Of a stretch of 64,000 nucleotides of DNA, positions 8,851-18,269 are shown piece by piece. The DNA is from Actinokineospora baliensis (lineage in GTDB: Bacteria; Actinomycetota; Actinomycetes; Mycobacteriales; Pseudonocardiaceae). The position numbers and the translations under genes were made by a program. Location: the NCBI RefSeq assembly GCF_016907695.1, contig NZ_JAFBCK010000001.1, forward strand, positions 2,356,001 through 2,420,000, given 5' to 3'. Within the stretch, counting starts at the first letter, position 1. Every line of letters begins with the position of its first letter. The notes under the pieces are model-generated. The model did no database searches, had not been told where the DNA came from, and was given only the letters and a program-made list of their open reading frames with translations.

Positions 8851-9790
8851 CGACCCCACCCTCAACCCGCTCGGGCCCACGAGCCTGCCGCCAGCGGGTA
8901 GCGCCACCGTGGCCACCGCCAGCGAGTTCGACACCACCAAGGCGCGCAAGCAGAGCACCCTGATCATCCGGCGCTTCTTCCGCCACCGCCTCGCCGTGGC
9001 CGCGCTGGTGGTCTTCCTGCTGATCTGCGCGATCGGCTTCCTCGGCCCGCTGTTCTGGACCATCTCGGTCGAGGACACCAGCAGCCGCGGCTACCTGCCG
9101 CCCAGCGCGGCGCACCCGCTGGGCACCATCCAGACCGGCAAGGACATGCTCGCCCAGCTGATCGTCGGCACCCGGCTCTCGGTGCAGATCGCGCTGGTCG
9201 TGGCCTTCGGGTCCACCCTGCTCGGGGTGCTGCTCGGCGCGCTCGCGGGCTACCTGCGCGGCGCGGTGGACAGCGCCATCAGCCGGTTCGTCGACCTGAT
9301 GCTGATCATCCCGCAGATCGCCGTCGCCGCGATCCTGGTCCGCGCGCTGAGCGGCTCCTGGTACACCGTGGCGTTCATCCTGGCCGCGTTCGGCTGGATG
9401 ACCGTCGCCCGCATCACCCGCGGCGAGACGCTCTCGCTCGCCCAGCGCGAGTTCGTCGAGGCCGCCCGCGCCGCGGGGGCCAAGACCCGGTGGATCATCT
9501 TCCGGCACCTGGTGCCCAACATGATCGGCACGATCACGGTGAACACCACGCTCGCCGTGGCCAGCGCCGTGCTCTCGGAGGCCGCGCTGTCGTTCATCGG
9601 CCTCGGCGTGCAGCCCCCGGACACCTCGCTCGGGCTGATCATCAACGAGAACTACTCGCAGATCACCAACCGGCCCTGGCTGTTCTGGGGGCCGTTCGTG
9701 ATCATCGTGCTGCTCTCGCTCGCGGTGAACTTCATCGGCGACGGCCTGCGCGACGCGTTCGACCCCCGGCAGACGAAGGTGCGTGCCTGA
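8843..9790 (+). CDS. Oligopeptide ABC permease, OppC/DppC type
   Basis: A 315-aa permease. An N-terminal cytoplasmic stretch precedes the OppC-type segment IIRRFFRHRLAVAALVVFLL. The EAA loop reads EFVEAARAAGAKTRWIIFRH. TTG 8843 is chosen because GAGGA lies 6 nt upstream and the start overlaps the preceding stop by 8 nt, giving translational coupling. Its stop overlaps the ATG of the next gene (TGATG). It pairs with the DppB-type subunit in the membrane. Confidence 0.93.
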   Translation: MPSDPTLNPLGPTSLPPAGSATVATASEFDTTKARKQSTLIIRRFFRHRLAVAALVVFLLICAIGFLGPLFWTISVEDTSSRGYLPPSAAHPLGTIQTGKDMLAQLIVGTRLSVQIALVVAFGSTLLGVLLGALAGYLRGAVDSAISRFVDLMLIIPQIAVAAILVRALSGSWYTVAFILAAFGWMTVARITRGETLSLAQREFVEAARAAGAKTRWIIFRHLVPNMIGTITVNTTLAVASAVLSEAALSFIGLGVQPPDTSLGLIINENYSQITNRPWLFWGPFVIIVLLSLAVNFIGDGLRDAFDPRQTKVRA

Positions 9791-10953
9791 TGACCGGACT
9801 GCTGCACGGCAACCACCACGACGCCGCTAGGACCGACACCGTGCTCGCGGTGGAGAACCTGTCGGTCACCTTCCCCACCGACGACGGCGACGTCCGCGCG
9901 GTGCGCGAGGTCTCCTACCAGCTGCGCCCGCGCGAGGTGCTCGGCATCGTCGGCGAGTCCGGCTCGGGCAAGTCGGTGTCCTCCATGGCCGTCATGGGGC
10001 TGCTGCCCGGTAGCGCCAAGGTCACCGGGTCCATCCGCTACCGGGACCGCGAACTGGTCGGGCTGTCCTACAAGGACATGCAGAGCGTGCGCAACAACGG
10101 CGTCGCGATGATCTTCCAGGACCCGATGACCTCGCTCAACCCGGTCTACACCATCGGCTGGCAGTTGGCCGAGGCGTACCGGGCGCACCACGCGGTGTCC
10201 AAGAAGGCCGCGTGGGCCAAGGCGGTCGAGGCGCTGGAACTGGTCGGCATCCCGCAGCCGGACCGGCGCGCGGCGCAGTACCCGCACGAGTTCTCCGGCG
10301 GCATGCGCCAGCGCGTGGTGATCGCGATGGCGATCATCAACGACCCCGACGTGATCATCGCCGACGAGCCGACCACCGCGCTCGACGTCACCGTGCAGGC
10401 GCAGATCCTGGAGACCCTGCTGCGGCTGCGCGACGAGGTCAACGCCGGGATCATCATGATCACCCACGACCTCGGCGTCGTGGCGGGCATGGTGGACCGG
10501 GTGCAGGTCATGTACGGCGGCACGGTGGTGGAGTCCGGCCCGGTCGAGGAGGTCTTCGACCGGCCGAGGATGCCCTACACCGTCGGCCTGCTCGGCTCGC
10601 TGCCCAACCCCGCCCGGCTCGGCCAGCGGCTCACCCCGATCACCGGGGCGCCGCCGTCGCTGATCAACCTGCCGCGCGGCTGCGCGTTCTCGCCGCGCTG
10701 CCCGCTGGCCGTCGACGAGTGCTGCACCGAGGAGCCCGCGCTGCTGGGCACCGAGCGCGGCGACCACACCACCCGCTGCCACCGCTGGCAGCACCTCGCC
10801 TCGCTGCACCGGCCGAGGTCGCTGTTCGAGCACGAGGAGATCGGGGTGATCGAGAACCCGGCCGCGCTGGTCGAGGCCGATCCCGGGCTCCCGGTCGCCG
10901 AAGAGGCGCACACGGTGCAACTGCGGCTGCCGCACGAAGGGCCCCACTCATGA
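9790..10953 (+). CDS. Peptide ABC transporter ATPase, OppD/DppD type
   Basis: A 387-aa nucleotide-binding subunit. Walker A is GESGSGKS, the signature is SGGMRQR and Walker B ends DEPTTALD. The C-terminal oligopeptide-transport domain carries the Cys cluster [16 protein letters not shown] of this subfamily. ATG 9790 overlaps the upstream stop and the stop overlaps the next ATG, so the whole set is coupled. The N terminus carries a short extension ([17 protein letters not shown]) before the ABC core. Confidence 0.95.
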   Translation: MTGLLHGNHHDAARTDTVLAVENLSVTFPTDDGDVRAVREVSYQLRPREVLGIVGESGSGKSVSSMAVMGLLPGSAKVTGSIRYRDRELVGLSYKDMQSVRNNGVAMIFQDPMTSLNPVYTIGWQLAEAYRAHHAVSKKAAWAKAVEALELVGIPQPDRRAAQYPHEFSGGMRQRVVIAMAIINDPDVIIADEPTTALDVTVQAQILETLLRLRDEVNAGIIMITHDLGVVAGMVDRVQVMYGGTVVESGPVEEVFDRPRMPYTVGLLGSLPNPARLGQRLTPITGAPPSLINLPRGCAFSPRCPLAVDECCTEEPALLGTERGDHTTRCHRWQHLASLHRPRSLFEHEEIGVIENPAALVEADPGLPVAEEAHTVQLRLPHEGPHS

Positions 10954-11987
10954 CGAACACCGAGGCAGCCCCGGGCAGGCACGCCGCCCCCGAGGGACCC
11001 GTCCCGCTGCTGCGGGTGGACAGGCTGGTCAAGTCGTTCCCGGTGCGTGGAGGTGGGATCATCCCGCGCACGGTCGGTCAGGTACAGGCGGTCTCCGAGG
11101 TGAGCTTCGAGCTCAACCGCGGCGAGACGCTCGGCCTGGTCGGCGAGTCCGGGTGCGGCAAGTCGACGACCGGGCGGGCCATCCTGCAGCTGCACAAGCC
11201 GACCTCCGGGTCGGTCCGGTTCGAGGGCCGCGAGCTGACCACGCTCAAGCCAGCGCAGATGCGGCCCCTGCGGCGCGACCTGCAGATCGTGTTCCAGGAC
11301 CCGTACGCCTCGCTCGACCCGCGCTGGCAGGTCAACGACGTGGTGGCCGAGCCGCTGCGCATCCACGGCGTCGGGTCGGCCAAGACGATCCAGCACCGCG
11401 TCGACGAACTGCTGGAGCTGGTCGGGCTCAACCCCGAGCACCGCAACCGGTACCCGCACGAGTTCTCCGGCGGGCAGCGGCAGCGCATCGGCATCGCCAG
11501 GGCGCTGGCGCTGGACCCGAAGCTGATCGTGCTCGACGAGCCGGTGTCGGCGCTGGACGTGTCGGTGCAGGCGGGCGTGGTCAACCTGCTGGAGGAACTG
11601 CAGCACCGGCTGGGCCTGGCGTACCTGTTCGTCGCGCACGACCTGTCGGTGGTGCGGCACATCTCGCACCGGGTCGCCGTGATGTACCTGGGCAAGATCG
11701 TGGAGATCGGCGACCGGGAGTCCATCTACACCCGGCCGACGCACCCGTACACCCAGGCGCTGCTGTCCGCGGTGCCGGTACCGGACCCGCGGCAGGAACG
11801 GCAGCGGCAGCGGATCGTCCTCACCGGCGACGTGCCCAGCCCCGTGTCACCGCCGTCCGGCTGCCGGTTCCGCACCCGGTGCTGGAAGGCGCAAGAGGTG
11901 TGCGCGGTCGAGGAACCGCCATTGGTGCGCCACGGTGCGACTTTCTCGGCCTGCCACTTCGCTGAGGAACGCAACGTCCTGCCGTAG
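10950..11987 (+). CDS. Peptide ABC transporter ATPase, OppF/DppF type
   Basis: The second 345-aa ATPase of the transporter. Walker A is GESGCGKST, the signature is SGGQRQR and Walker B ends DEPVSALD. The Cys-containing C-terminal oligopeptide domain reads [15 protein letters not shown]. The start overlaps the preceding stop (ATGA). It is the last gene of the operon; a 13-bp terminator follows 42 bp downstream. Separate DppD and DppF subunits are typical of dipeptide/oligopeptide importers. Confidence 0.95.
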   Translation: MTNTEAAPGRHAAPEGPVPLLRVDRLVKSFPVRGGGIIPRTVGQVQAVSEVSFELNRGETLGLVGESGCGKSTTGRAILQLHKPTSGSVRFEGRELTTLKPAQMRPLRRDLQIVFQDPYASLDPRWQVNDVVAEPLRIHGVGSAKTIQHRVDELLELVGLNPEHRNRYPHEFSGGQRQRIGIARALALDPKLIVLDEPVSALDVSVQAGVVNLLEELQHRLGLAYLFVAHDLSVVRHISHRVAVMYLGKIVEIGDRESIYTRPTHPYTQALLSAVPVPDPRQERQRQRIVLTGDVPSPVSPPSGCRFRTRCWKAQEVCAVEEPPLVRHGATFSACHFAEERNVLP

Positions 11988-12028
11988 TAGGGTGCTGCCG
12001 CCGGGGTCCCTGCCCCATGACGGTCGTA

Positions 12029-12067
12029 CGGTGCCGGTGCGCGGCGAAGTTCGACGCACCGGCACCG
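12029..12067 (+). terminator. Terminator of the peptide transporter operon
   Basis: GGTGCCGGTGCG (12030-12041) pairs with CGCACCGGCACC (12055-12066), and C12029/G12067 extend the stem to 13 bp. Confidence 0.8.
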
Positions 12068-12076
12068 CCCTACTCT

Positions 12077-12082
12077 TAGGCT
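12077..12082 (+). promoter_or_regulatory. mshB -10 box, probably leaderless transcript
   Basis: TAGGCT ends 7 nt before the mshB ATG, and no Shine-Dalgarno sequence is present. A transcript would start at or next to the start codon. Confidence 0.5.
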
Positions 12083-12089
12083 GAACCCG

Positions 12090-12962
12090 ATGCTGACAGC
12101 GCCACCTCGACTTCTGCTCGTCCACGCCCACCCGGACGACGAGAGCCTGTGGACCGGCGGGACCATCGCCCGCTACGCCGCTGCCGGGGTCCAGGTCACC
12201 CTGGTCACCTGCACGCTCGGCGAGGAGGGGGAGGTCATCCCGGCCTCCCTCGCCCAGTTGGGCCCGGAGGCCGCCGACCAGCTCGGCGGGTACCGGGTCG
12301 GCGAACTGCGCGCCGCCTGCGCCTCTCTCGGTGTTTCCGACCACCGCTACCTGGGCGGTATGGGGCGGTGGCGCGACTCGGGCATGGCCGGAGTGGGCGC
12401 CAATGGCCACCCGCGGGCCTTCGCTGCCGGTGACGTCGCAGAGCAGGTCGCCGCTCTTACCGCGATCCTGCAAGACGTTCGCCCACAGGTCGTGGTGACC
12501 TACGGGCCTGACGGCGGCTATGGCCACCCGGACCACATCCGCGCACACGAGATCACCGCCGCCGCGGTCGCGGAGGTGCCTGAAGTGGCGCGGCTGTACT
12601 ACGCCGTCGTGTCCAAGCGGGCGATCGAGGACGGTGTGGCCGCGCTCGACGGGGTCGCTGGCCTGCCTTGGCGCCTGCCGGCTGCCGGTGAACTGCCGGT
12701 CGTCGACGACGCGGAGATCACCACGTCCGTCTTCATCGGCGACCACCTACCCGCCAAGCTCCGCGCACTACGCGCCCACGCCACCCAGGTGACCGTGTGG
12801 CAGGGGCAGGACGGCACGCACGCCTACGCGCTGTCGAACGGCATCGCGCAGCCGGTCGTCGACCACGAGTACTACGTGCTGGCAGGCGGGACAGCCGATC
12901 CGATCGAGTCGGACGTGTTCGGCGGGCTCGCCCCGGTCGAACACGTCGGCGCCGACCGGTGA
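12090..12962 (+). CDS. mshB: Mycothiol synthesis deacetylase MshB
   Basis: This zinc enzyme removes the acetyl group from GlcNAc-inositol in mycothiol synthesis, the main low-molecular-weight thiol pathway of actinobacteria. The LmbE/PIG-L zinc motif HAHPDDE lies near the N terminus with a third histidine in YGHPDHIRAHE. RLLLVHAHPDDESLWTGGTIARYA is the hallmark N-terminal region, quoted here only as HPDDESLWTGGT. At 290 aa it has the normal length. The position matches mycobacteria, where mshB is also followed by a small membrane protein. The next gene overlaps by 4 nt. Confidence 0.94.
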   Translation: MLTAPPRLLLVHAHPDDESLWTGGTIARYAAAGVQVTLVTCTLGEEGEVIPASLAQLGPEAADQLGGYRVGELRAACASLGVSDHRYLGGMGRWRDSGMAGVGANGHPRAFAAGDVAEQVAALTAILQDVRPQVVVTYGPDGGYGHPDHIRAHEITAAAVAEVPEVARLYYAVVSKRAIEDGVAALDGVAGLPWRLPAAGELPVVDDAEITTSVFIGDHLPAKLRALRAHATQVTVWQGQDGTHAYALSNGIAQPVVDHEYYVLAGGTADPIESDVFGGLAPVEHVGADR

Positions 12963-13366
12963 CCCTGGGCGAACGGCTGCGCTACGGCGGGTTGCTCGCC
13001 GTGAGCGTGGTGCTCGGCGTGTTCGAGCTGTTCTTCCTCCCGTTGCGACTCGACGGTCGGGTGCTGCCGGACCTCTGGTCGCTGCCGTTCCCGATCACCG
13101 CCGTCCTGGCCGCGTTTACCATGCCCTGGCTGGTGGTAAGGGCAAGTCGGATCAAGGCGAGGGCCGTGGTCGCGGGCGGGCCGCTCTACATCTGGCTCGC
13201 CACCCTGCTCGCGTTCATCGTGGTCGCCCCCGGCGGGGACTCGATCGTCATCGCCGATTGGCGGACGCTGCTGCTGTTGGCCGCGGGCGCGTTCCCGGCG
13301 ACGGTCAAGATCGGTGATGTCCTGGCGGGCACGATGAAGGAAGCGCATGAGCGAGCTGATCACTGA
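12959..13366 (+). CDS. Conserved small membrane protein, Rv1171-like position
   Basis: A 135-aa protein with four predicted membrane spans: around LLAVSVVLGVFELFFLPL, ITAVLAAFTMPWLVV, YIWLATLLAFIVVA and LLLLAAGAFPATV. The GTG start overlaps the mshB stop (GTGA), so the two are coupled. It ends with a short charged tail that overlaps the next gene by 20 nt. No catalytic motif is visible. Mycobacterial mshB is followed by a comparable membrane protein (Rv1171), so a link to mycothiol metabolism or simple co-transcription is possible. Confidence 0.8.
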   Translation: MTLGERLRYGGLLAVSVVLGVFELFFLPLRLDGRVLPDLWSLPFPITAVLAAFTMPWLVVRASRIKARAVVAGGPLYIWLATLLAFIVVAPGGDSIVIADWRTLLLLAAGAFPATVKIGDVLAGTMKEAHERADH

Positions 13367-14150
13367 CAAGCACGTGGTGTCGGTGCTGCGCCCCTTCGTC
13401 CGCGCCACCACCCCGATGCTCGGCGCCCTGCGCGACGCCGACCCGCTCGGCCTGGTCCGGCGGGTGCTCGGGTCGCGGGAGGAGCACGAGGCGGCGATCG
13501 AGCTGGCCAAGGTCGACCGCAGCGTGGTCAAGGGCCTGGAGAGCGTGAAAGTCCCCGGTACCGCCGCCTGGCACGCGATGTCGGTGGCCGAACGCGACGA
13601 CTGGTGGGTCAACCGGGTCGGCAGGTTCACCGTGCTGATGGCCTCGATCCCCGGCATCGGCGGCGCCCTCGCCGACCGGCTGCCGATCCAGGACACGCTC
13701 GCCACCGCGGGCCAAGGCCTGGTGCTGTCCGCGCTGGCGGTCGAACACGGCGCCGCGGACACCGGGACCAGGGTCCGGTTGATCGGGCACGTGCTGTTCG
13801 ACCGCGACATCGACCCGGTACTGGCCAGCGGCGAGGGCGACCTGCTCACCGACGAGCAGGAAGACGCCGCCACCGCCGAGATGACCGCCGACCTCGACGA
13901 GTCCCAACGCGCCCACGGCAAGATCACCCCCAAGGCGGCGGCCAAGACGCTGTGGCGCTTCGGTCGCACGCTGTGGGCACTCGGTGACGAACTGGACAAA
14001 CGCCCGCAGGGCCGCTTTTACCACAAGGCAATGGGAATGCTGCCGGTCGTGGGGATGGCTGGGGACTACCTCGGCGAGCGGAGCGCGCTCAAGCGGGCGG
14101 CCAAGAAGGGCCGCAGGTGGCTCGACACGGTCCAGAGTGACACGGTCTAG
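13347..14150 (+). CDS. Conserved hypothetical protein, possibly EcsC-like
   Basis: A 267-aa protein, mostly soluble with a hydrophobic centre (RFTVLMASIPGIGGALADRL). That pattern reminds me of the EcsC family, but I am not certain. ATG 13347 overlaps the previous gene by 20 nt and has GAAGGA upstream, so it is in the mshB operon. A basic C terminus (KRAAKKGRRW) follows a second hydrophobic patch. No active-site motif is evident. Its stop overlaps the stop of the convergent GNAT gene by 3 nt. Confidence 0.75.
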   Translation: MSELITDKHVVSVLRPFVRATTPMLGALRDADPLGLVRRVLGSREEHEAAIELAKVDRSVVKGLESVKVPGTAAWHAMSVAERDDWWVNRVGRFTVLMASIPGIGGALADRLPIQDTLATAGQGLVLSALAVEHGAADTGTRVRLIGHVLFDRDIDPVLASGEGDLLTDEQEDAATAEMTADLDESQRAHGKITPKAAAKTLWRFGRTLWALGDELDKRPQGRFYHKAMGMLPVVGMAGDYLGERSALKRAAKKGRRWLDTVQSDTV

Positions 14151-14863
14151 CTCGCCGGTACCCAGTACCGGTAGCGGTGCGACTCGCGGTACCCCTGCCG
14201 CTGGTAGAGGGCCAAAGCCGCCTCGTTGTCCGTCGCCACCTGCAACACCCGACCTCGTGCGCCCGCTGCCCACCGGTCTAGACCGTTGAGGAGTTCAGTG
14301 GCGATCCCTTGCCGTCGGTAGTCGTGACGCACCTCGACAACCGCTATGTGCAACCAGTCGTCGACCACGCAACCGCGAGCCACTCCCACAATCTGGGCGC
14401 CCTTGCGGACAGAGGCGAAACCGACTTTCGGGCCCCCGGTCAGCACGTGCCGCTGCGCCTCGGAGACCGCGCCGCCGACGGCCAGCTCCAGCCAGCCCGG
14501 TGGCGGTTCGGTGTCCACCTGGGCGGTCGTCGGACCTGTCCCCAGGGGACTGTGCAGGACGGCCGATTCGGCCCCCTTGGGGTGGGCCAGGTTCACCGAC
14601 CACCCCTGCGCGGCGAGGTCGCGTTCCCACCTCGACCCGACCACGACCTGCGCGTACGGCCGGATTCCGTGCTCTTCGGCAAAGGAAACGACGCGGCCTA
14701 GCGCGGTCGCGGTCGGTACGCCAGGGTCGCCGTGGAGCAGCGCGCTGTTGGCCCTGCCGGTGTAGCCGCTGGCCGCGCGCAGACGCCACTGCCCGAGCTC
14801 CTGCGTGACCTGCGGCGGCCACGCGTCGGCGCAAACGGACTCCAAAGTCGCCACCGTGCTCAC
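14147..14863 (-). CDS. GNAT family N-acetyltransferase
   Basis: A 238-aa protein with a C-terminal GNAT domain: VEVRHDYRRQGIATELLNGL is the acetyl-CoA loop (R-x-x-G-I/A), followed by ATDNEAALALYQRQGYRESHRY. The N-terminal 100 residues look like a degenerate second GNAT fold. GTG 14863 is preferred; the frame stays open upstream over the fdx promoter, but that extension is not protein-like. Substrate unknown. It is convergent with the hypothetical gene on its 3' side and divergent from the ferredoxin gene. Confidence 0.85.
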   Translation of the reverse strand: MSTVATLESVCADAWPPQVTQELGQWRLRAASGYTGRANSALLHGDPGVPTATALGRVVSFAEEHGIRPYAQVVVGSRWERDLAAQGWSVNLAHPKGAESAVLHSPLGTGPTTAQVDTEPPPGWLELAVGGAVSEAQRHVLTGGPKVGFASVRKGAQIVGVARGCVVDDWLHIAVVEVRHDYRRQGIATELLNGLDRWAAGARGRVLQVATDNEAALALYQRQGYRESHRYRYWVPAS

Positions 14864-15010
14864 CCCGAGAGTGTGGCCCCTATCGGCCCGTATGCGTGTG
14901 TGAGCTAGGCAGCACCGGGTGCATGCGCCCGCGACGGGCGAGAGATACTGTCGGCTGTCGCGCATCTTCCCGAATGCGCGCGCAACACCATGAAGGAGCA
15001 GGAGAGCGCA

Positions 15011-15331
15011 GTGACCTACGTGATCGCCGAGCCCTGCGTCGACATCCTCGACAAGGCCTGCATCGAGGAGTGCCCGGTCGACTGCATTTACGAGGGCGAC
15101 CGGATGCTCTACATCCACCCCGACGAGTGCGTGGACTGCGGCGCCTGCGAGCCGGTGTGCCCGGTGGAGGCCATCTACTACGAGGACGACGTCCCCGACC
15201 AGTGGTCCACCTACACGAAGGCCAACGTCGACTTCTTCAACGACCTCGGCTCCCCGGGCGGGGCGTCCAAGGCGGGCAAGGTCAGTGCCGACCCCGACTG
15301 GATCAAGGCGCTGGAGCCCAGGGGCGAGTGA
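15011..15331 (+). CDS. fdxA: 7Fe ferredoxin (3Fe-4S/4Fe-4S)
   Basis: A 106-aa electron carrier. Cys9, Cys17 and Cys50 would ligate the 3Fe-4S cluster and Cys21, Cys40, Cys43 and Cys46 the 4Fe-4S cluster, as in actinobacterial FdxA/FdxC. The motif [15 protein letters not shown] is intact. GTG 15011 has GGAG 7 nt upstream. The stop overlaps the start of dapC (GTGA). The fdx-dapC pairing is conserved in mycobacteria (Rv1177-Rv1178). The electron-transfer partner is not evident. Confidence 0.94.
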   Translation: MTYVIAEPCVDILDKACIEECPVDCIYEGDRMLYIHPDECVDCGACEPVCPVEAIYYEDDVPDQWSTYTKANVDFFNDLGSPGGASKAGKVSADPDWIKALEPRGE

Positions 15332-16410
15332 GCTTCCCCGACCTGCCGGACTTCCCCTGGGACGTCCTCGCCGACCACGCCGCCCGGGCCCGGACGCACC
15401 CGGACGGCGTGGTCGACCTCTCCATGGGCACCCCGGTCGACCCGGTACCGCCCCTGATCCAGGCCGCCCTGGCCACCGCGGCCGAGCTCCCCGGGTACCC
15501 GACGACGCACGGCATCCCGGAACTTCGCGCGGCGGCCGTGGCCGCCCTGGAGCGCAGGTACGGGGTGGTCGGGCTGGACCAGGACGCGGTCCTGCCCACC
15601 ATCGGCTCCAAGGAGCTCGTCGCCTGGCTGCCGACCCTGCTGGGCGTGCGGTCGATGGTGATCCCCGAGCTCGCCTACCCGACCTACGAGGTGGGCGCCC
15701 GCCTGGCTGGCGCGACCTACACCCGCACCGACGGCCTCACCGTCCTCGGCCCGGCCGCCCCCGGCCTGATCTGGCTCAACTCGCCCTCGAACCCCACGGG
15801 CCGAGTCCTGCCGGTCGAACACCTCCGCAAGGTCCTCGCCTGGGCCCGCGAACGCGGCACCATCGTCGTCTCCGACGAGTGCTACCTGTCCCTGGGCTGG
15901 GACACCACCCCCGTCTCCGTCCTACACCCCGCCGTGTCTGATGGCGATTTCACCAACCTCCTCGCCGTCCACTCGCTGTCCAAAACCTCAAGCCTGGCCG
16001 GCTACCGAGCAGGCTTCATCACCGGCGACCCGGTGTTGGTCCGCGGCCTCCTGGAAGTCCGCAAACACGCGGGCCTCATCGTCCCGCGCCCGGTCCAAGC
16101 CGCCATGACGGCGGCACTGGCCGACGACACCCACGTGGCCACCCAAAAGGCCCTCTTCGCCGCCCGGCGCGCCCAACTCCGCCCGGCCCTGGAAGCGGCG
16201 GGCTTCCGCATCGACCACTCCGAAGCGGGCCTGTACCTCTGGGCCACCCGCGCCGAGCCCGCCTGGACCACAACGGAGTGGCTGGCAGCCCGAGGCATCT
16301 TGGTGACTCCGGGCCACTTCTACGGCCCCACCGGCTCCCACCACGTCCGCATAGCCCTCACAGCCACCGACGAACGCATAGCCACCGCCGCCGCCCGCCT
16401 AGCTGGCTAA
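15328..16410 (+). CDS. dapC: Succinyldiaminopimelate transaminase DapC
   Basis: A 360-aa class I/II PLP aminotransferase for the diaminopimelate/lysine pathway, acting between DapD and DapE. The PLP lysine lies in [14 protein letters not shown]. Substrate and PLP contacts include NSPSNPTGR and [10 protein letters not shown]. The GTG overlaps the ferredoxin stop. Position after a 7Fe ferredoxin is diagnostic for the actinobacterial DapC; other aminotransferases of this fold are possible but less likely. dapD and dapE occur 7 kb downstream, beyond an accessory insert. Confidence 0.88.
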   Translation: MSFPDLPDFPWDVLADHAARARTHPDGVVDLSMGTPVDPVPPLIQAALATAAELPGYPTTHGIPELRAAAVAALERRYGVVGLDQDAVLPTIGSKELVAWLPTLLGVRSMVIPELAYPTYEVGARLAGATYTRTDGLTVLGPAAPGLIWLNSPSNPTGRVLPVEHLRKVLAWARERGTIVVSDECYLSLGWDTTPVSVLHPAVSDGDFTNLLAVHSLSKTSSLAGYRAGFITGDPVLVRGLLEVRKHAGLIVPRPVQAAMTAALADDTHVATQKALFAARRAQLRPALEAAGFRIDHSEAGLYLWATRAEPAWTTTEWLAARGILVTPGHFYGPTGSHHVRIALTATDERIATAAARLAG

Positions 16411-16887
16411 GCAACACTCACGGCAGCTCCTCTCTACGCGGCCCACCCCCTAGGTACGCTCGGCCTCCTACCTAACGTCTGCCCTGCACGCGTCAACCGG
16501 TGCACTGCGCCTCTTGGCGGACTCGTCCCCGTGCTCGGTTCCGGTGCCCGCATTCCCACCCCCAACCTTCGTCGACCTCCTACACCTATCCGTAGCCGTG
16601 TTCGGCGAGCGCTCCACCAGCCCCACGCCTTTTCCAGCGCAACGCACATCAAGCGCCACAGCTTGCCTGTCGCTATTGCTCGGACCCAGGTCGCGTAGCG
16701 GTAAAGCGCCGTACGAAAGGCCGGTTCGCATTCCTTCGACATCCCCACTCCTCAAGATCATCCCACTCGTCCGCCAGGTCGGGCGGCACGTAATTGCCAA
16801 GCTATCCGCGTTGTCAACGGGGCCGCAACGGGGTGGTTTGACCTGGGGATGGATTGATGGGTTGTGGATAACTTGACCCGTCGCCAC
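16411..16887. other. Gene-poor gap with one consensus DnaA-type box
   Basis: This 477-bp stretch has lower GC than its neighbours and no frame that looks protein-like. The only clear signal is TTGTGGATAA (16862-16871), the reverse complement of the consensus DnaA box TTATCCACAA. It stands alone, so it is not an origin. Confidence 0.4.
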
Positions 16888-17268
16888 CTAGTCGGGTGAC
16901 CGGGGGAGAGGGGTTTCGTGACTGGTTTCGTCACTGCCCAGCAGGTACCCGTGCCGCTGGAGTTCGGTGGCCAGGCGGACGGTGGTGGTGAGGAGGTCGT
17001 CGACGTTGTCGGTGCCGTCCGGGGGGTGCCAGCCCTGCGACAACAGCAGCAGTCTGTCCGCGTTGTCCCGCAACTGGAGCGCGAGTTGGCCCAGTTCGAT
17101 CCGGGCCCTGACCTCGGCGGCGATCGCCCTGCCGCGGTACGCGCGCTGCCTGCAGGCGGCCGTGCAGTACCGGCGCGGCCGCCCGGCGCCCGCCACAACC
17201 AGGGGGCGCCCGCAGTATTCGCAGACTTTTGTCACCACGTTCGGGTGGCGATTCTGAGGGTCAGACAC
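16888..17268 (-). CDS. Small zinc-finger protein
   Basis: A 126-aa protein whose N terminus has CEYCGRPL and RRYCTAACRQRAYR. This C-x2-C...C-x3-C arrangement is a zinc finger also found in short actinobacterial regulators. The rest is helical and charged (EVRARIELGQLALQLRDNAD) and could mediate dimerisation. GTG 17268 has AGGA at a plausible distance. DNA or RNA binding is inferred from the finger only. It is divergent from the RhiA-like gene, so it could regulate it; there is no direct evidence for this. Confidence 0.75.
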   Translation of the reverse strand: MSDPQNRHPNVVTKVCEYCGRPLVVAGAGRPRRYCTAACRQRAYRGRAIAAEVRARIELGQLALQLRDNADRLLLLSQGWHPPDGTDNVDDLLTTTVRLATELQRHGYLLGSDETSHETPLPRSPD

Positions 17269-17326
17269 GGAATGTCCTGACTTTCTGTAGGTCCAGGCCA
17301 GGCACTATCGAGCGAACCCTATTTCA

Positions 17327-17356
17327 TTGACGGGCCAACCGGACCGGTGGTCTACT
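17327..17356 (+). promoter_or_regulatory. Promoter with embedded palindrome, RhiA-like gene
   Basis: TTGACG (17327-17332), an 18-bp spacer and TCTACT (17351-17356) form a sigma-70-type promoter. The spacer contains the palindrome ACCGGACCGGT (17338-17348), a good place for an operator. The start codon is about 150 nt downstream; the rest of 17269-17503 shows no gene. Confidence 0.5.
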
Positions 17357-17503
17357 GGAAAGGTCTTCGAAAGGCCGGGAGTGTCGGGGTCACCTTTCGG
17401 AGACGGGGTCACAGCGTCACCGCGCCGGGCGTTATTCGGCTTCCCCACCTGTGCCGCCCGGCTCGCCACCACCATTCCACCCATTCCCTTGGGAGCATTC
17501 AGC

Positions 17504-18130
17504 ATGTCCACCCAGTACTCGCTCACCGTCACGAACAATTCGACCCAGTTCCAGGACCTGTGTGTCTACCAGAAGCCGGTCGACCTCGGCGTGCCCAACG
17601 CGCTGTCGCTGGCGTGGTTGACCGCGCCAGCCTGGCCGGGCACCACCGTCACCTTCACCTGGTCGCTGGACTACAGCTTCGTCTGGGCGCAGACCGGTTC
17701 GCTGCAACCGGGCGTCACGTTCAAGGCGCAGCAGACCATCGCGGCCGACCCGGAGAACCTGGCCAGCAACCAGGTCCAGTTCGACTACCGGGCAGGCGCG
17801 TTCACCTTCCTCGACGGGCCCGCGGTCGGCACACCGCAGCTCGGGTCGCTCTACGTCCGCGAGCTCAACGGCGTCCCGGCCAACTCCGCCACCGTCGGCA
17901 TCGGCATGTCCAACGCGGGGACCTTCGCCGTGCAGGCCCAGCCGAACACCAACCTGGTGTTCACCCCGCACCCGGAGTACTGGATCACGGCGGGCACCTT
18001 CAGCGCGGGCGAGGTGCTCGACATCGAGCAGATCACCAACGAGGCCGCCGTCCCCTACGACGGCACCTTCGCGATGAACGCGGTGCTCAACTCCAAGAAC
18101 ATCTGGCAGATCAGCGGGGGCGTGGTCTAG
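17504..18130 (+). CDS. RhiA-like protein
   Basis: A 208-aa protein without signal peptide. The N terminus (MSTQYSLTVTNNS, then QDLCVYQKPVDLGVPNALSL and FTWSLDYSFVW) resembles what I remember of RhiA, the quorum-regulated rhizosphere protein of Rhizobium leguminosarum. RhiA-family function is not understood. The sequence is beta-rich and low in charge. ATG 17504 has GGGAG 5 nt upstream. Two strong hairpins separate it from the nitrilase-like gene on the same strand. The assignment is from memory of the family pattern and should be tested by profile search. Confidence 0.6.
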   Translation: MSTQYSLTVTNNSTQFQDLCVYQKPVDLGVPNALSLAWLTAPAWPGTTVTFTWSLDYSFVWAQTGSLQPGVTFKAQQTIAADPENLASNQVQFDYRAGAFTFLDGPAVGTPQLGSLYVRELNGVPANSATVGIGMSNAGTFAVQAQPNTNLVFTPHPEYWITAGTFSAGEVLDIEQITNEAAVPYDGTFAMNAVLNSKNIWQISGGVV

Positions 18131-18143
18131 ACAGCCCCACCCA

Positions 18144-18228
18144 GACGGCGGCGCACCGGGAACGCCGCCCCGGTCGAGGCCGCCGTCCGGCGGGGCGCGG
18201 GGAGCGTGGTCGCACCCCCGCGCCCCGC
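18144..18228 (+). terminator. Double hairpin between RhiA-like and nitrilase-like genes
   Basis: GACGGCGGC (18144-18152) pairs with GCCGCCGTC (18179-18187). GCGGGGCGCGGGG (18190-18202) pairs with CCCCGCGCCCCGC (18216-18228), a perfect 13-bp stem. They probably act as a terminator or partial terminator. Confidence 0.7.
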
Positions 18229-18269
18229 TGTGCCGCGCGCGAAAACCACGCCACGCCAAGGAGAATGCC

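Noticed and set aside
16468..16887. Possible gene after dapC
   Set aside because: Frames here have no start signal, no domain and unusual composition; treated as intergenic.
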